Source: Mixia osmundae IAM 14324 (Eukaryota; Basidiomycota; Mixiomycetes; Mixiales; Mixiaceae). From it: DNA of 64,000 bases. Position numbers and translations under genes: made by a program. Positions 9,041 to 18,318 of the stretch are shown one piece after another (positions within the stretch are counted from its first letter, which is position 1; each line of letters starts with the position of its first letter). The notes below the pieces were generated by a model. That model was not told the DNA's origin and made no database searches. It saw only the letters and a list, made by a program, of their open reading frames with translations. The stretch covers positions 372,143 through 436,142 of the forward strand of contig NW_014575557.1 in NCBI RefSeq assembly GCF_000708205.1. Reading direction: 5' to 3'.

Positions 9041-11622
9041 TTAGATTGAGCGCGCTACCAGCAAGGAACCAGCCGATCTACGCAAAGCGTCAGCTATGCG
9101 ATGATTCAGGGACAAAGTAGACCCCACCTGGTCTGCGCTCATAGTATGCTCGACGGGCAAGTGCAGCTCGGTGCCATCGGCCTTTTTGACTGAAACGTGT
9201 AGCTTGGCTTGCTCATTGCCACGAAGCAGAGCGTCAAGCCCAATCGTCGAGACGATATCCCCACCTCTGTCACGATCACAAAAGTGCTCAGCCAGTTGCA
9301 CACTGATGAAAATATGATGCGCACCCTATCTTTGCATGATCGCCGGCATTGGCGAACGTAAGCGGCAAGACAGCTTGTTTCTGAGCGCACACACGTCAGC
9401 CGAAGCACCGAGCAGAGGCGCACAGCTTACTTTGAGATTCGTTTCGTGAATGCGAGCGAAGCTCTTTGAGAGAATGACACGACAGCCAAGGAAGCGCGGC
9501 TGCAGACTAGCATGCTCTCTGGCACTACCTTCGCCATAATTGGAATCGGCTACGATCATCCATGGTTGGCCTCGTTCTCGCCATCGCTTGGCCATTTCCG
9601 GGATCGTTCCTTCAGGCTGACCAGGCTCGTAATCGACTGCAGAATTGATCTTGCCGTTCTCGTCATTCGTAGCGCCAATGAGAGTGTTTTCCGAGATATT
9701 GCTCAGATGACCTGCCCGGCTCGTCAGCCGGGATGGCACAGACCAAGGAAAGATGATGTACCCTTGTATTTGAGCCAGGCACCTGCTGCACTGATCTCGT
9801 CCGTGGTGGTTTTGCCGACCAGCCGAACGAGACATCGCAGATTCTCAAACTCGAGCTTGTGGTTCTTGTCTGCGATTTGCTCCGGTGTGAAGTGAGGTGC
9901 AAAGGGGGCCAGCAGCTCTAACCGAGTCGAAGAAGGCGAGATGGCAATCGCTACTTCTGGCACTGGTTCAGGGCATGGTTCGGGGAGATAAGAGGCATTG
10001 CCGGGTGTGAAGCCTTTCGAAGGCAGCTCTTCGCCAGTAGGAGGATCAAATTTAAAAGGTTTTCCGTCAGCACCGATGAGCTCGTCGTGCAAGGGGTTGA
10101 ACGATAAGCGACCGGCGAACGACATTGCCGTCACGAGATCGGGAGAGGCAAGAAAGTTGCGAGTGAGTCTGTTGCCATCGTTGCGCGCTTTGAAGTTGCG
10201 GTTGAATGAAGTAAGGATTGTGTTCTCTTGACCTTTGAGCTCTGATCTGTCCCATTGACCAATACAAGGCCCGCAAGCGTTTGCAAGGACGACAGCGCCC
10301 ACGTCTTCGAGTTGTGCCTTGAGGCCGTCACGTTCGATGGTGGCATTGACGAGCTCGCTGCCCGGCGTGACCATGAACGGCGTCTTGGCTCTCAAGCCCT
10401 TGTCTGCGGCCTGGCGAGCAATAGAAGCAACGCGAGACATATCTTCGTAGCTCGAATTGGTACAAGAGCCGATCAGGCTGGCAGAGATCTCGTCTTTCCA
10501 ACCGTTCGCTTTGACGACGTCTGCAAATTTGCTCAATGGCGTAGAGAGATCGGGCGTGAAGGGCCCGTTCAGGTGTGGCTCGAGGGTGTTGAGATCGACG
10601 GACACGTGTTGATCGTACGACGCGCCTGCATCAGCTTGCAATAGCTGCGCTTTCCCTTGCGCTTGGTCTGCTGCGTCTGCTACTGGCCCCCGGCCTGTCG
10701 CATGAAGATATGCGCGCATCGAACTGGTGTAGGGAAATAGAGACGTTGTGGCGCCCATCTCGGCACCCATGTTGCAAATCGTCGCCAAGCCAGTGGCAGA
10801 CTGGTTCTCGACGCCCTCGCCATAGTATTCGATGATGTGACCCGTGCCGCCTCTGACGGTCAGTTGTCCGACAATGTTGAGTATGAGATCTTTGGGAGTC
10901 GCCCATCCATTGAGCTTGCCCTTGAGCTCGACACCGATCACTTTGGGCGCTTTGAGCTCCCAAGGCGTATCCGTCATGGCATCGACCGCGTCTGCACCTC
11001 CCACGCCGATTGCGATCGCACCCAATCCTCCTGCGTTGGGCGTGTGCGAGTCTGTACCCAGCATGAGTAGGCCGGGCGCAGAGTAGTTCTCGAGCACGAT
11101 CTGGTGTATGATCCCGCTGCCTGGCCCCCAGAACTCTATGCCATACTTTCTGGCGGCGCTCTCCAGGAAATCAAAGACCTCTGAATTGGTCGTGATAGAC
11201 CGTTCGAGATCTGCTTCTGCGCCCGATCTGGCCTGTATGAGATGATCGCAGTGAATAGAAGTAGGGACAGAAGTCGAAGCTGAGCCACAGGTGGCAAATT
11301 GAAGGAGGGCCATCTGAGCAGAAGCATCTTGCATGGCCACGCGATCCGGTCTGAGCTTCAGGTATCTCTCCCCTCTGATCTCACCCGACCCAGAGAGAGC
11401 TTCCTCGACGTTGACGAGATGAGAGTAGACGATCTTCTCGCTCAGTGTGAGTGGTCGTTTGATGTGCTGCCTGACTTGAGCTAGCTTGGCCAGCATGGCT
11501 TCATAGGGCGGCGTGATAGATGGGAAATTCTTACGCGGGATACGAACATGCTGTGCGCTTGCATGCGTTGCCAGACCTCTGGGCGATCCCGCAAAGACCT
11601 TGCGCTGTGCATGTCGCCTCAT
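9041..11622 (-). CDS. Aconitate hydratase, mitochondrial (probably the Aco2-type paralogue)
   Basis: Interconverts citrate and isocitrate through a 4Fe-4S cluster. Exon 1 (11622-9762) encodes most of the protein; three introns split the C-terminal swivel domain, which ends with GGDIVSTIGLDALL and LNHRIADALRR. Total about 805 residues. Cluster cysteines are visible in SLIGSCTNSSYED and in ACGPC. Other markers are GTDSHTPNAGGLGAIAIGVGG and SNYGEGSAREHA. The basic, Ser/Ala-rich N-terminus (MRRHAQRKVFAGS) fits a mitochondrial presequence. Wording such as RVAMQDASAQMALLQF and GFTPGNASYLPEP differs from the canonical Krebs-cycle enzyme and resembles Aco2-type paralogues, some of which serve lysine synthesis. 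That assignment is from memory of the family and moderately sure. Confidence 0.9.
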
Positions 11623-11750
11623 GGTCGAGCCACAGGCCGAAGAAAAAGTGTCGTCTCAGCTTTTTTTTGGGAGGCGAGAGAGAAACGCGTCGTCGAGTCG
11701 AGTCACGCTCACTCGGATTGGCTGGCTCTTTGTGGGCACTGCTGCCAGCG

Positions 11751-13202
11751 ATGGCGGCAGAACAGCCTGGACTGCTGACCTTTGAGCGGCTCGGTGCAAC
11801 AGGCAACCTCGTCAGAGCAAGGACGAGACATGAGACGACAGTCAGAAAGATCGACCCTGATGACGGCAGCAAGCTGGGTGAAGCGATTGATGAAGCCATG
11901 CATCTCCAAGCAATCTACGACTTTGAGCTCGATGTATCCCACTATCATCTCTGTGCCCAAGGCGCAAGCGAACTGGCTGCAAGTCTGAAGCATACCATCA
12001 ATCTCGCCAATGCCTATGATTGGGTCACTTCCCCTGGCTTCACCCTCAGAGCCTTGAGACTGACCGATACCAACCTGGAGGACGCCGGACTGTTGACGAT
12101 CATCATGCGCCTCTTGCGACCCATGGGGAGTCGGCTGAGAGAACTCGTCGTACCCAACAACGGCATCCGTCTTCAGATGCCAACGCTGCAACTGGCGCTC
12201 TACGAAGCACTGACAAGACCGACAAGTCCCCTTGTCGTCCTCGTACTGAGCAACAATCAACTGAGCAATGGCGGCTTTCAAAAAACGATGGCCCATGCTC
12301 GTTCAGCCAATCTCAAGGAACTCCATCTCAACATGTGCTCGCTCGATCTGAGCTCCATACGCATGCTGGCCGAGATGATCATCTCTGGAGACTTTGATCT
12401 TGACCGGATCGAATTTGCCGGCAATGATGCTAGCAATCATCAGCGAGTGCTCGAAGAGATAGGTGACTGGCCAGACGACATCCAGACGAGTGCCATGCCG
12501 CTTGGCAACAGCGTCAAGGATCTCGTTGCGCTAGGCCTCCTTGCTTTCGGTGTCACAGCAAAAGTCACAGCCGAACATCGTCGCTGGGCATCTGCACTCG
12601 AGCGTCTCGATGATCGCTCCACACGAGCTTGTCAAAGTATGGCCAGACAGCTTCTCTGCCTCGCTCGCATCTGTCTCGGCGAACCTGACGCCGCCTCTGT
12701 CAATCCACCGGGCACCTTTGACTTTCGAGGCTTGCCGGAAGAATTGCAGCGCAGGATTCTCATCGATGCTGCCTACGAGTACCCCGAAAGGGATCCCAAG
12801 CTGGGTCTAGCGCTTGCACAGACGCTAGGTGCCGGCATGCAGACGACAGTCGCACCTTCGGCTTCAGCTCTATCCGGCGAGCAAATCGCTGCAGTGTTCG
12901 TCTATGCCGCAGATCGCGAAACTCTCCAGACCGAAATTGCAATCGACAAGTGTGCAGAAGGGGATTATCGGAATGCTGGTTCTAAAGGCATCGGCTTTGT
13001 CCGGACGCATCCCTGGCTGCGCACAAGTATGGAAGCCTTTTTACGGCTCACGGGTTGCGATCGCTGGCGCAGACCTTATGACCATCTCGAACGTAGACCT
13101 TCCCTCGAGCAGCAGTGTGGACGGCCTGTCCGAAAGTGTATTTGTCCACAAGACCACGATGCCGATATCGGTGAGAGCACAGACACCATCTTTGGCACCT
13201 AA
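11751..13202 (+). CDS. Leucine-rich-repeat protein with F-box-like segment
   Basis: A single open frame of 483 residues from the ATG at 11751. Residues about 75-235 contain irregular ribonuclease-inhibitor type LRRs, for example LRALRLTDTNLEDAGL, LRELVVPNNGI, LVVLVLSNNQLSNGGF and LKELHLNMCSLD. Around residue 325 lies FDFRGLPEELQRRILIDA, which resembles the core of an F-box. The order LRR then F-box-like is unusual. The gene is divergent from aconitase with 128 bases between the starts. The same frame extends upstream of 11751 without a stop, but that part overlaps the aconitase start on the other strand and has no coding character, so I used the internal ATG. The last 40 residues are doubtful. 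Function unknown. Confidence 0.65.
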   Translation: MAAEQPGLLTFERLGATGNLVRARTRHETTVRKIDPDDGSKLGEAIDEAMHLQAIYDFELDVSHYHLCAQGASELAASLKHTINLANAYDWVTSPGFTLRALRLTDTNLEDAGLLTIIMRLLRPMGSRLRELVVPNNGIRLQMPTLQLALYEALTRPTSPLVVLVLSNNQLSNGGFQKTMAHARSANLKELHLNMCSLDLSSIRMLAEMIISGDFDLDRIEFAGNDASNHQRVLEEIGDWPDDIQTSAMPLGNSVKDLVALGLLAFGVTAKVTAEHRRWASALERLDDRSTRACQSMARQLLCLARICLGEPDAASVNPPGTFDFRGLPEELQRRILIDAAYEYPERDPKLGLALAQTLGAGMQTTVAPSASALSGEQIAAVFVYAADRETLQTEIAIDKCAEGDYRNAGSKGIGFVRTHPWLRTSMEAFLRLTGCDRWRRPYDHLERRPSLEQQCGRPVRKCICPQDHDADIGESTDTIFGT

Positions 13203-13286
13203 TGACACGTCATTCAGTCGGAGCACCAGCGCTGGCTCCATTCCGTCAATCTATCACGAGTCACCGCTCACCGTTCACTGCGCAAG

Positions 13287-13832
13287 ATGGGACGGTTCGA
13301 GCTTCGGGAGGCCGAGCCGAGGGATATACCTGCATTGCTGGGCCTGATTAGAGAGTTAGCAGAGTATGAGCGTATGCCAGAGATGGTCAAAGCTACTCCA
13401 GAGCTACTCCAGAGAAATATCTTTGAGCGTCACTTTGGCTCTGCCGTTGTCGCTGTAGACACACGTAATGCAAGCAGAGTGGTCGGTATGGCCCTCTGGA
13501 CTACCACTTTCTCGACTTGGACTGGCAAACCTTCTCTCTATCTAGAGGATTTATACGTCCAGCCCGAGGCAAGAAAGCACGGATTAGGCAAGGCACTCTT
13601 CGGCTGGCTAGGCAAGAAGTGCCGAGAATTAGACTGCGCTCGCCTCGAATGGGTTGTCCTGAAAGTGAGCCTATCTGCATCGATTGGCTGATCGAGCTGA
13701 TCCCCCACACAGTGGAACGAGCCATCCATCAAATTCTACGAGGCGCTAGGCGCAACGACCATGAAGGATTGGGACACCATGAGGCTTGAAGGCACAGCGC
13801 TAGCAGATCTAGAGAAGCTACTGCCGTCATAG
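13287..13832 (+). CDS. GNAT acetyltransferase, diamine/thialysine N-acetyltransferase type
   Basis: Transfers acetyl from acetyl-CoA to the amine of a small polyamine or lysine analogue. Two exons (13287-13664, 13713-13832) give 165 residues, the usual size of the spermidine/spermine acetyltransferase (SSAT/SAT2) family. Markers in order are RDIPALLGLIRELAEYE near the N-terminus, SLYLEDLYVQPEARKHGLGKAL, the acetyl-CoA binding loop, and WNEPSIKFYEALGA at the start of exon 2. The intron falls just before WNEPS. The exact substrate cannot be read from sequence. No transit or signal peptide is visible, so a cytosolic protein is likely. Confidence 0.9.
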
Positions 13833-13950
13833 TTCATTGCATGATATTGCATGATATCACACGACAAGCACATACTACAAGACGGCACAGATTACCAGCC
13901 CCTGCGTGAAGATTGTGAGCACATCACCGATGTCATGAGAATGATGCAAT

Positions 13951-16779
13951 TCACCTCTGATGGAAGCTGGCGTTGTCGAAATACTGATTGTCCGCTCGGG
14001 CGTATTCTGTCAGAGCGCCCGTCGCGGTTTTGGCTCTGCGCACTTCCGCGGGCTCGCCAACGGCCGGGAAACCTTCATGCCTTCTTGGCGCTTGTGCCGT
14101 TGCTGTGGCAGCCTGCTGACTCTGCGGCTGAGTTGAGCGTCTCTGACCCATGCCGTTCGGTCCAGCAATACCGAAAGCTCGATTGCGAATCTGCCGCTCC
14201 CATAGCAAATTGCGTCGCATTGACTCGCTGAGCTCGGCAGCAAGCATGTTCCGCCGAGTAGTCCGCGGTGTCTGAGGCGGAGCAAGCGTGGCTTGCTCGC
14301 GCAAAGCATTTCGGCTATGATGTCGAGCGATGGCGGCATCAATAGCAGCCGTCCTTTCTGTATGGTCCTCTTCGGAGCTATGCGCAGCTTCGTCGTACGA
14401 TTCTGGCTCAAGCTCGACGTGTTTCGGTGGACCTCGCAATCTAGAGGGATTGCGTCTCGGTGGCTCGGACAGTTCCGCAGCGGCAGAGGTCGTCAAGCTC
14501 ATTGCAGGCAGCGCGACTGCGGATTTCGAGACTTGAGGAGGCCGAACGCTGACTGGCGGACGTAGATTCGAATGCGGCGGTGATCGCGCCATCGGCGTGC
14601 TGTCCGAAATATTCGATCTCCGACGTGAGAGCTCGAGCGCTGACCGATTGCGCATCGCATAACCATAGTCCTCGCGATCCGGGCTTATATGGAAGAGCTG
14701 CGACAGCAGTCCGCTGCCTCGCTGCGAGAGCTGCACCTGAGAACGTGTTGGTCGCTTTGCGAACATGGACCTCTGACGCTCCTCTTCTGCCTCTTGAGCT
14801 TTGATAGCCTCGACCCGGCGATCAGCTTGCGAGGGCGACTCGTCCTCCTCGGTGGAGTAGTCAGAGCCCCAGCCAGAGGAAGTCTCTCGATCCTCGTCGT
14901 CAGCGTCGAGGTCGACATCGTCATACTGCAGCTGCCTTTGCTGTGTTTGCGCTCTCTGCGCTAGTCTGTCGGATCGTTTGGACGAAGCAGGCGAGTCTGG
15001 CTCGTCCGAGTCTTCATGAGAGTGCGGACTCGAGAAGAAAAACATATTGCGCTTCTTCTCGGTTGCGAGAGGCGCGACTGGCATCGCTTGCTTCGATCTT
15101 TGCATGGGACTAAGCACAGATATCTTGCTTGTATATGGCGTCGACGGCGGCGTCCGTGTCACTGCTATCGAGGCTGGCGTCACTGTCTGAGGCGTAGGCG
15201 GGGGCGCTCTTGGCATATCTCGTGGCGACGTCACGCTCTGAGAGGATATGTTGACACTTTGAGTAAGGCTGGGTTGATCGGAAGACGTTGACCCCTTGAG
15301 CGACTGCGAAGGAGTCACAATCACTTTTGCTGGCGTGAGCGCATCAGCAGATCGCTTCGCATTGAGACCAGAGGCGCGCGAATTGCTCGAAGATCCCACC
15401 GTGCTGCCGGAAGAGACGCGATCATTCGTTGGCCTAGGTCGGGACACAGACGAGTCTGAAATCCTGACAGACTTGGCACTGCCTACGCGAGGCAGCTTGG
15501 TATCAGAGGACTTGCGAAGTCGTGAACCAGCCAACGCTGGTCGCATCTGCGCCTTGCTCGTTGACGCGGCAGGTCCATCCGACTGCGTCCTCAGCTGACT
15601 CGTACCACCAGCGCTCCTTTCCGGTGATTGGACTGCACTTTCAGTCTCAAAAATGGTTGGAGTCGTCACGAGCTTGTTATCGAATTGCGGCGCTGCTAGG
15701 CTAGCATTGCTAGCTTCCATCCTCTCTGTAGGCAAGGTCAAAGGTACAGGTGCACTCCAGCGTTGTGTCGGTGACGCCTCACTGCGGGCTGGGGACCGAG
15801 CGCTGCCTGGCGAGCGTATGGGCTGAAGTGGGGCTGCGACCGGTCTAACGTCGGCGGGCGACAAGCCTACTGGCGGTGAGGTCACACCACCGAAGCTCTG
15901 GGCGCGACGGCTCGTGCTGGCCGTGTTCGCTGCTTGCTGATGCTTCGCAGACACAGGCAAAGCGGGACTGGTGAGGTTCATGGGCAACAAAGTAGTCAAT
16001 ATGCGCTGGAAATTGGTCGGCGTGAGCTGAGGACTTTGCCGCAGTCTGCTCGTAGAATAACGTCTCGTCTGATTGGTCGTTGCAACTTGCGAATAGCGCC
16101 CAGCAGGCGCTTGTCTGACAACAAAAGGCCCGCTTTTGACTGGCTCGGCGGAAGCAGATTCATCCCTCGAGGGCAGCGTCGCGGTTGTTTCGGAATCGAG
16201 GACTTCCGAGTGCAAGAATTCCTCTGTTGGCTGTGGCTGTACAGGTTGCTGCGGCGTCGCGTCATCGTCATCAGACCAGTCGCCCGACTCGGGATCACTC
16301 AGGTCTGACAGGTGGTGATCAACCCTGCATGTTGTGGTCAGCTCTAGTGTTTCTCTCCATATATGCGGCCCGTACTCGACAGGCTGTGGGTGATCCTGTT
16401 TGTCGAAGCAGGATGCATACCACAGGCGCCAGCTGAGGTTCTCGAGCCGTCTGCCATTCTCGAGGGTATCCTTGCATTTGGAGAACACTGCAAAGCATCT
16501 CAATGGTAAGCCAACGAGTCTCCGCTGATCTGAGAGCGACCCGCCATTCCACATTGAGCCAAGCTCGAGTTCTTCCATCTTTGCGATATTGTCAAAGACG
16601 AGCGAGAGGACAGGCGCTTCGGGCACGTTTCTCCTGGGCTTTTGTCGATCCATGGCTGGCGTCTTGCACGGCGTCCCACGGTGGATTGTAGCTTGGTTGC
16701 GTTGCGCGCTGAGATCCAAGGCTGTGCCGATCGTCGCAGGCTGAGGCAAAACTGCCTTGGTTTCAGGCAGCATCGCCAT
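13951..16779 (-). CDS. AreA-associated domain / DUF3295 regulatory protein
   Basis: An intronless 942-residue protein. Near residue 115 it has LENGRRLENLSWRLWYAS, the hallmark of the short domain named after the N-terminus of nitrogen regulator AreA (DUF1752) and shared with yeast regulators such as Mks1. The C-terminal third matches DUF3295: a KKRNMFFFSSP block, an acidic Ser-rich stretch, ERQRSMFAKRP, GLLSQLF and LAAELSESMRRNLLWERQ. The middle is Ser/Pro/Thr-rich and disordered. There is no GATA zinc finger, so it is not AreA itself. Proteins of this type are linked to nutrient signalling; a role in nitrogen or carbon control is inference. The ATG at 16779 is the first in frame; an internal ATG at residue 43 is possible. 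Confidence 0.8.
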   Translation of the reverse strand: MAMLPETKAVLPQPATIGTALDLSAQRNQATIHRGTPCKTPAMDRQKPRRNVPEAPVLSLVFDNIAKMEELELGSMWNGGSLSDQRRLVGLPLRCFAVFSKCKDTLENGRRLENLSWRLWYASCFDKQDHPQPVEYGPHIWRETLELTTTCRVDHHLSDLSDPESGDWSDDDDATPQQPVQPQPTEEFLHSEVLDSETTATLPSRDESASAEPVKSGPFVVRQAPAGRYSQVATTNQTRRYSTSRLRQSPQLTPTNFQRILTTLLPMNLTSPALPVSAKHQQAANTASTSRRAQSFGGVTSPPVGLSPADVRPVAAPLQPIRSPGSARSPARSEASPTQRWSAPVPLTLPTERMEASNASLAAPQFDNKLVTTPTIFETESAVQSPERSAGGTSQLRTQSDGPAASTSKAQMRPALAGSRLRKSSDTKLPRVGSAKSVRISDSSVSRPRPTNDRVSSGSTVGSSSNSRASGLNAKRSADALTPAKVIVTPSQSLKGSTSSDQPSLTQSVNISSQSVTSPRDMPRAPPPTPQTVTPASIAVTRTPPSTPYTSKISVLSPMQRSKQAMPVAPLATEKKRNMFFFSSPHSHEDSDEPDSPASSKRSDRLAQRAQTQQRQLQYDDVDLDADDEDRETSSGWGSDYSTEEDESPSQADRRVEAIKAQEAEEERQRSMFAKRPTRSQVQLSQRGSGLLSQLFHISPDREDYGYAMRNRSALELSRRRSNISDSTPMARSPPHSNLRPPVSVRPPQVSKSAVALPAMSLTTSAAAELSEPPRRNPSRLRGPPKHVELEPESYDEAAHSSEEDHTERTAAIDAAIARHHSRNALREQATLAPPQTPRTTRRNMLAAELSESMRRNLLWERQIRNRAFGIAGPNGMGQRRSTQPQSQQAATATAQAPRRHEGFPAVGEPAEVRRAKTATGALTEYARADNQYFDNASFHQR

Positions 16780-17398
16780 TATGGCTCGGTCAGCTTTGCG
16801 CAGAGGTTCAATGGATGCCTCTGTGTGCTTCGCAGCGGATCCAGAGGGGGAGCAAAGAGAGTATTGCCTGACTAGTCAGGCTCTCTGATCATGCTTTTCT
16901 GCCGGTCGACTTGTCAACTGTCGAAGTGAGTCACACAAGCGGCAATTGCACTCGGATCTGGAGCAAGGGCAGGCTCGAGCTCAGCGTTGATAGCGTGCAA
17001 GGTACCGTTCAGGCTTTGCTGTCGCGCCAGAAAGCCGATTCGAAAGTGAATGGATTGCCCGATCGTGCGGAGTAGTCAGCGCACGCAGCAACCAGTGGAC
17101 TGGGATCCGACGGCGAGTCTTTTGCCGTCTTCGGTATGGAGTTGGCAGAGTAGTTTGGCCTGACTGTACCTGAGCCAAGCCGTCTGTCGGCGGACGTATG
17201 AGCTGCGCCCACTTAGCTGCGACTGGCACAGATCAGGCGTGTGAATAGGCCGAGGTCACTCGCTCGCGCGAAACTGATCAGCACGCGTGATCTATCGCCC
17301 GCGGGATCGCCCGAGAATTCTGAGCCAGCCGGCCAGCTCTCCGGTCCGGATCGCCGGAGCAGTCTGCAAGCAGCACCACCGTCAAGTAAAGCCCAAAC
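16780..17398. other. Divergent intergenic region, no gene
   Basis: This 619-base gap lies between the starts of the DUF3295 gene and SDH3 and must hold both promoters. It contains one perfect 16-base palindrome, listed separately. No coding frame or RNA gene is apparent. Confidence 0.5.
16866..16881. promoter_or_regulatory. Perfect 16-bp palindrome GCCTGACTAGTCAGGC
   Basis: The sequence reads the same on both strands. It lies 87 bases before the ATG of the DUF3295 gene. The core TGACTAGTCA contains two inverted TGAC half-sites, as seen in sites bound by dimeric bZIP factors. Binding is not shown. A chance 16-base perfect palindrome in a gap this size is unlikely. Confidence 0.4.
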
Positions 17399-18244
17399 AT
17401 GAGTCGCACCCTAGCGAAGCAGACGAGCGCTCTCCGACGTCTCAGTACCCTTCATGGTCCGTGTCGAGCACCTCAGAAGCTTCCGCAACCATGCTTACAT
17501 GGTCGATGCAGAGCAACAGATCGCGCCGGCCGCTATGGCCATGAAGCTCGTTCAGCAGCAGCGACAGGCACGCCAAGTACAGCAGAAGAGGTTCGTGGCG
17601 AGCACATAGGAGGTCTTGATGTCTACTGAAGCTGTACTTGATCAGATCGGCTTCGACTCAGGCGCTCTCGCAAGAGGAGAACTTGCAGATGCTCAACAAG
17701 CAGCGAGTCGCACGTCCCACTTCGCCTCATTTCACCATCTATGTACGTCTGCTTCCAGTCATGCTTTCGAACATAGGCTGATTGACCTTGCAGGAGCCTC
17801 AGTTGACCTGGCTCTCTTCAATCGCCAACCGCGTGACGGGCAGCGCGCTATCGGGCGGCTTCTACGCCTTTGCACTGGCATACATCGCTCTGCCTGCCGT
17901 CGGCATGCCGTTCGATTCTGCCAGTCTAGTCGAGATTGTTCACTCGTTGCCCGAATGGTGCGCGAAAGACCTTTGCAGCTCATCGAAAATATTGACGTTC
18001 TGACATCTCGCAGGGCCAAGATTGCCGGTAAGTTCACCATCGGCATACCCTTCTGGTTCCACAACTTCAATGGTCTTCGCCACTTGTCGTGGGACATGGG
18101 TTTCGGTACGTCTATGAGCGTCAACAAGCGCGATGACGAGCTGATTGCGGTCAAATAGTCTTGGGCCTCAAGGAGTCGTATGTCGCAGGTTATTCGGTCA
18201 TCGGCGCGACGGTGCTCGCTAGTATTGGGACTGCGATGATCTGA
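17399..18244 (+). CDS. SDH3: Succinate dehydrogenase cytochrome b subunit
   Basis: Membrane anchor of complex II, binding haem b and ubiquinone in the mitochondrial inner membrane. Six exons (17399-17444, 17512-17594, 17662-17742, 17794-17957, 18014-18105, 18159-18244) join in phase to 183 residues. The N-terminus (SRTLAKQTSALRRL) is a mitochondrial presequence. The core reads RPTSPHFTIYEPQLTWLSS, then NRVTGS (quinone site region), a hydrophobic helix, and HNFNGLRHLSWD, whose histidine is the usual haem ligand, then a last helix. The gene shows how finely this genome splits genes: 549 coding bases in six exons. Exon 1-2 junctions were chosen because they alone keep the frame. Confidence 0.93.
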
Positions 18245-18318
18245 TCCTTCAATGCATGTCACCACAAGCAGCGTGTGCAGAGTCTTAGAATACAACAGTA
18301 CAGGGCTTGCACAGATTC

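Noticed and set aside
11520-11750. In-frame 5' extension of the LRR gene
   Set aside because: It would overlap the first codons of aconitase on the other strand and has no domain or targeting character. The ATG at 11751 is the simpler start.
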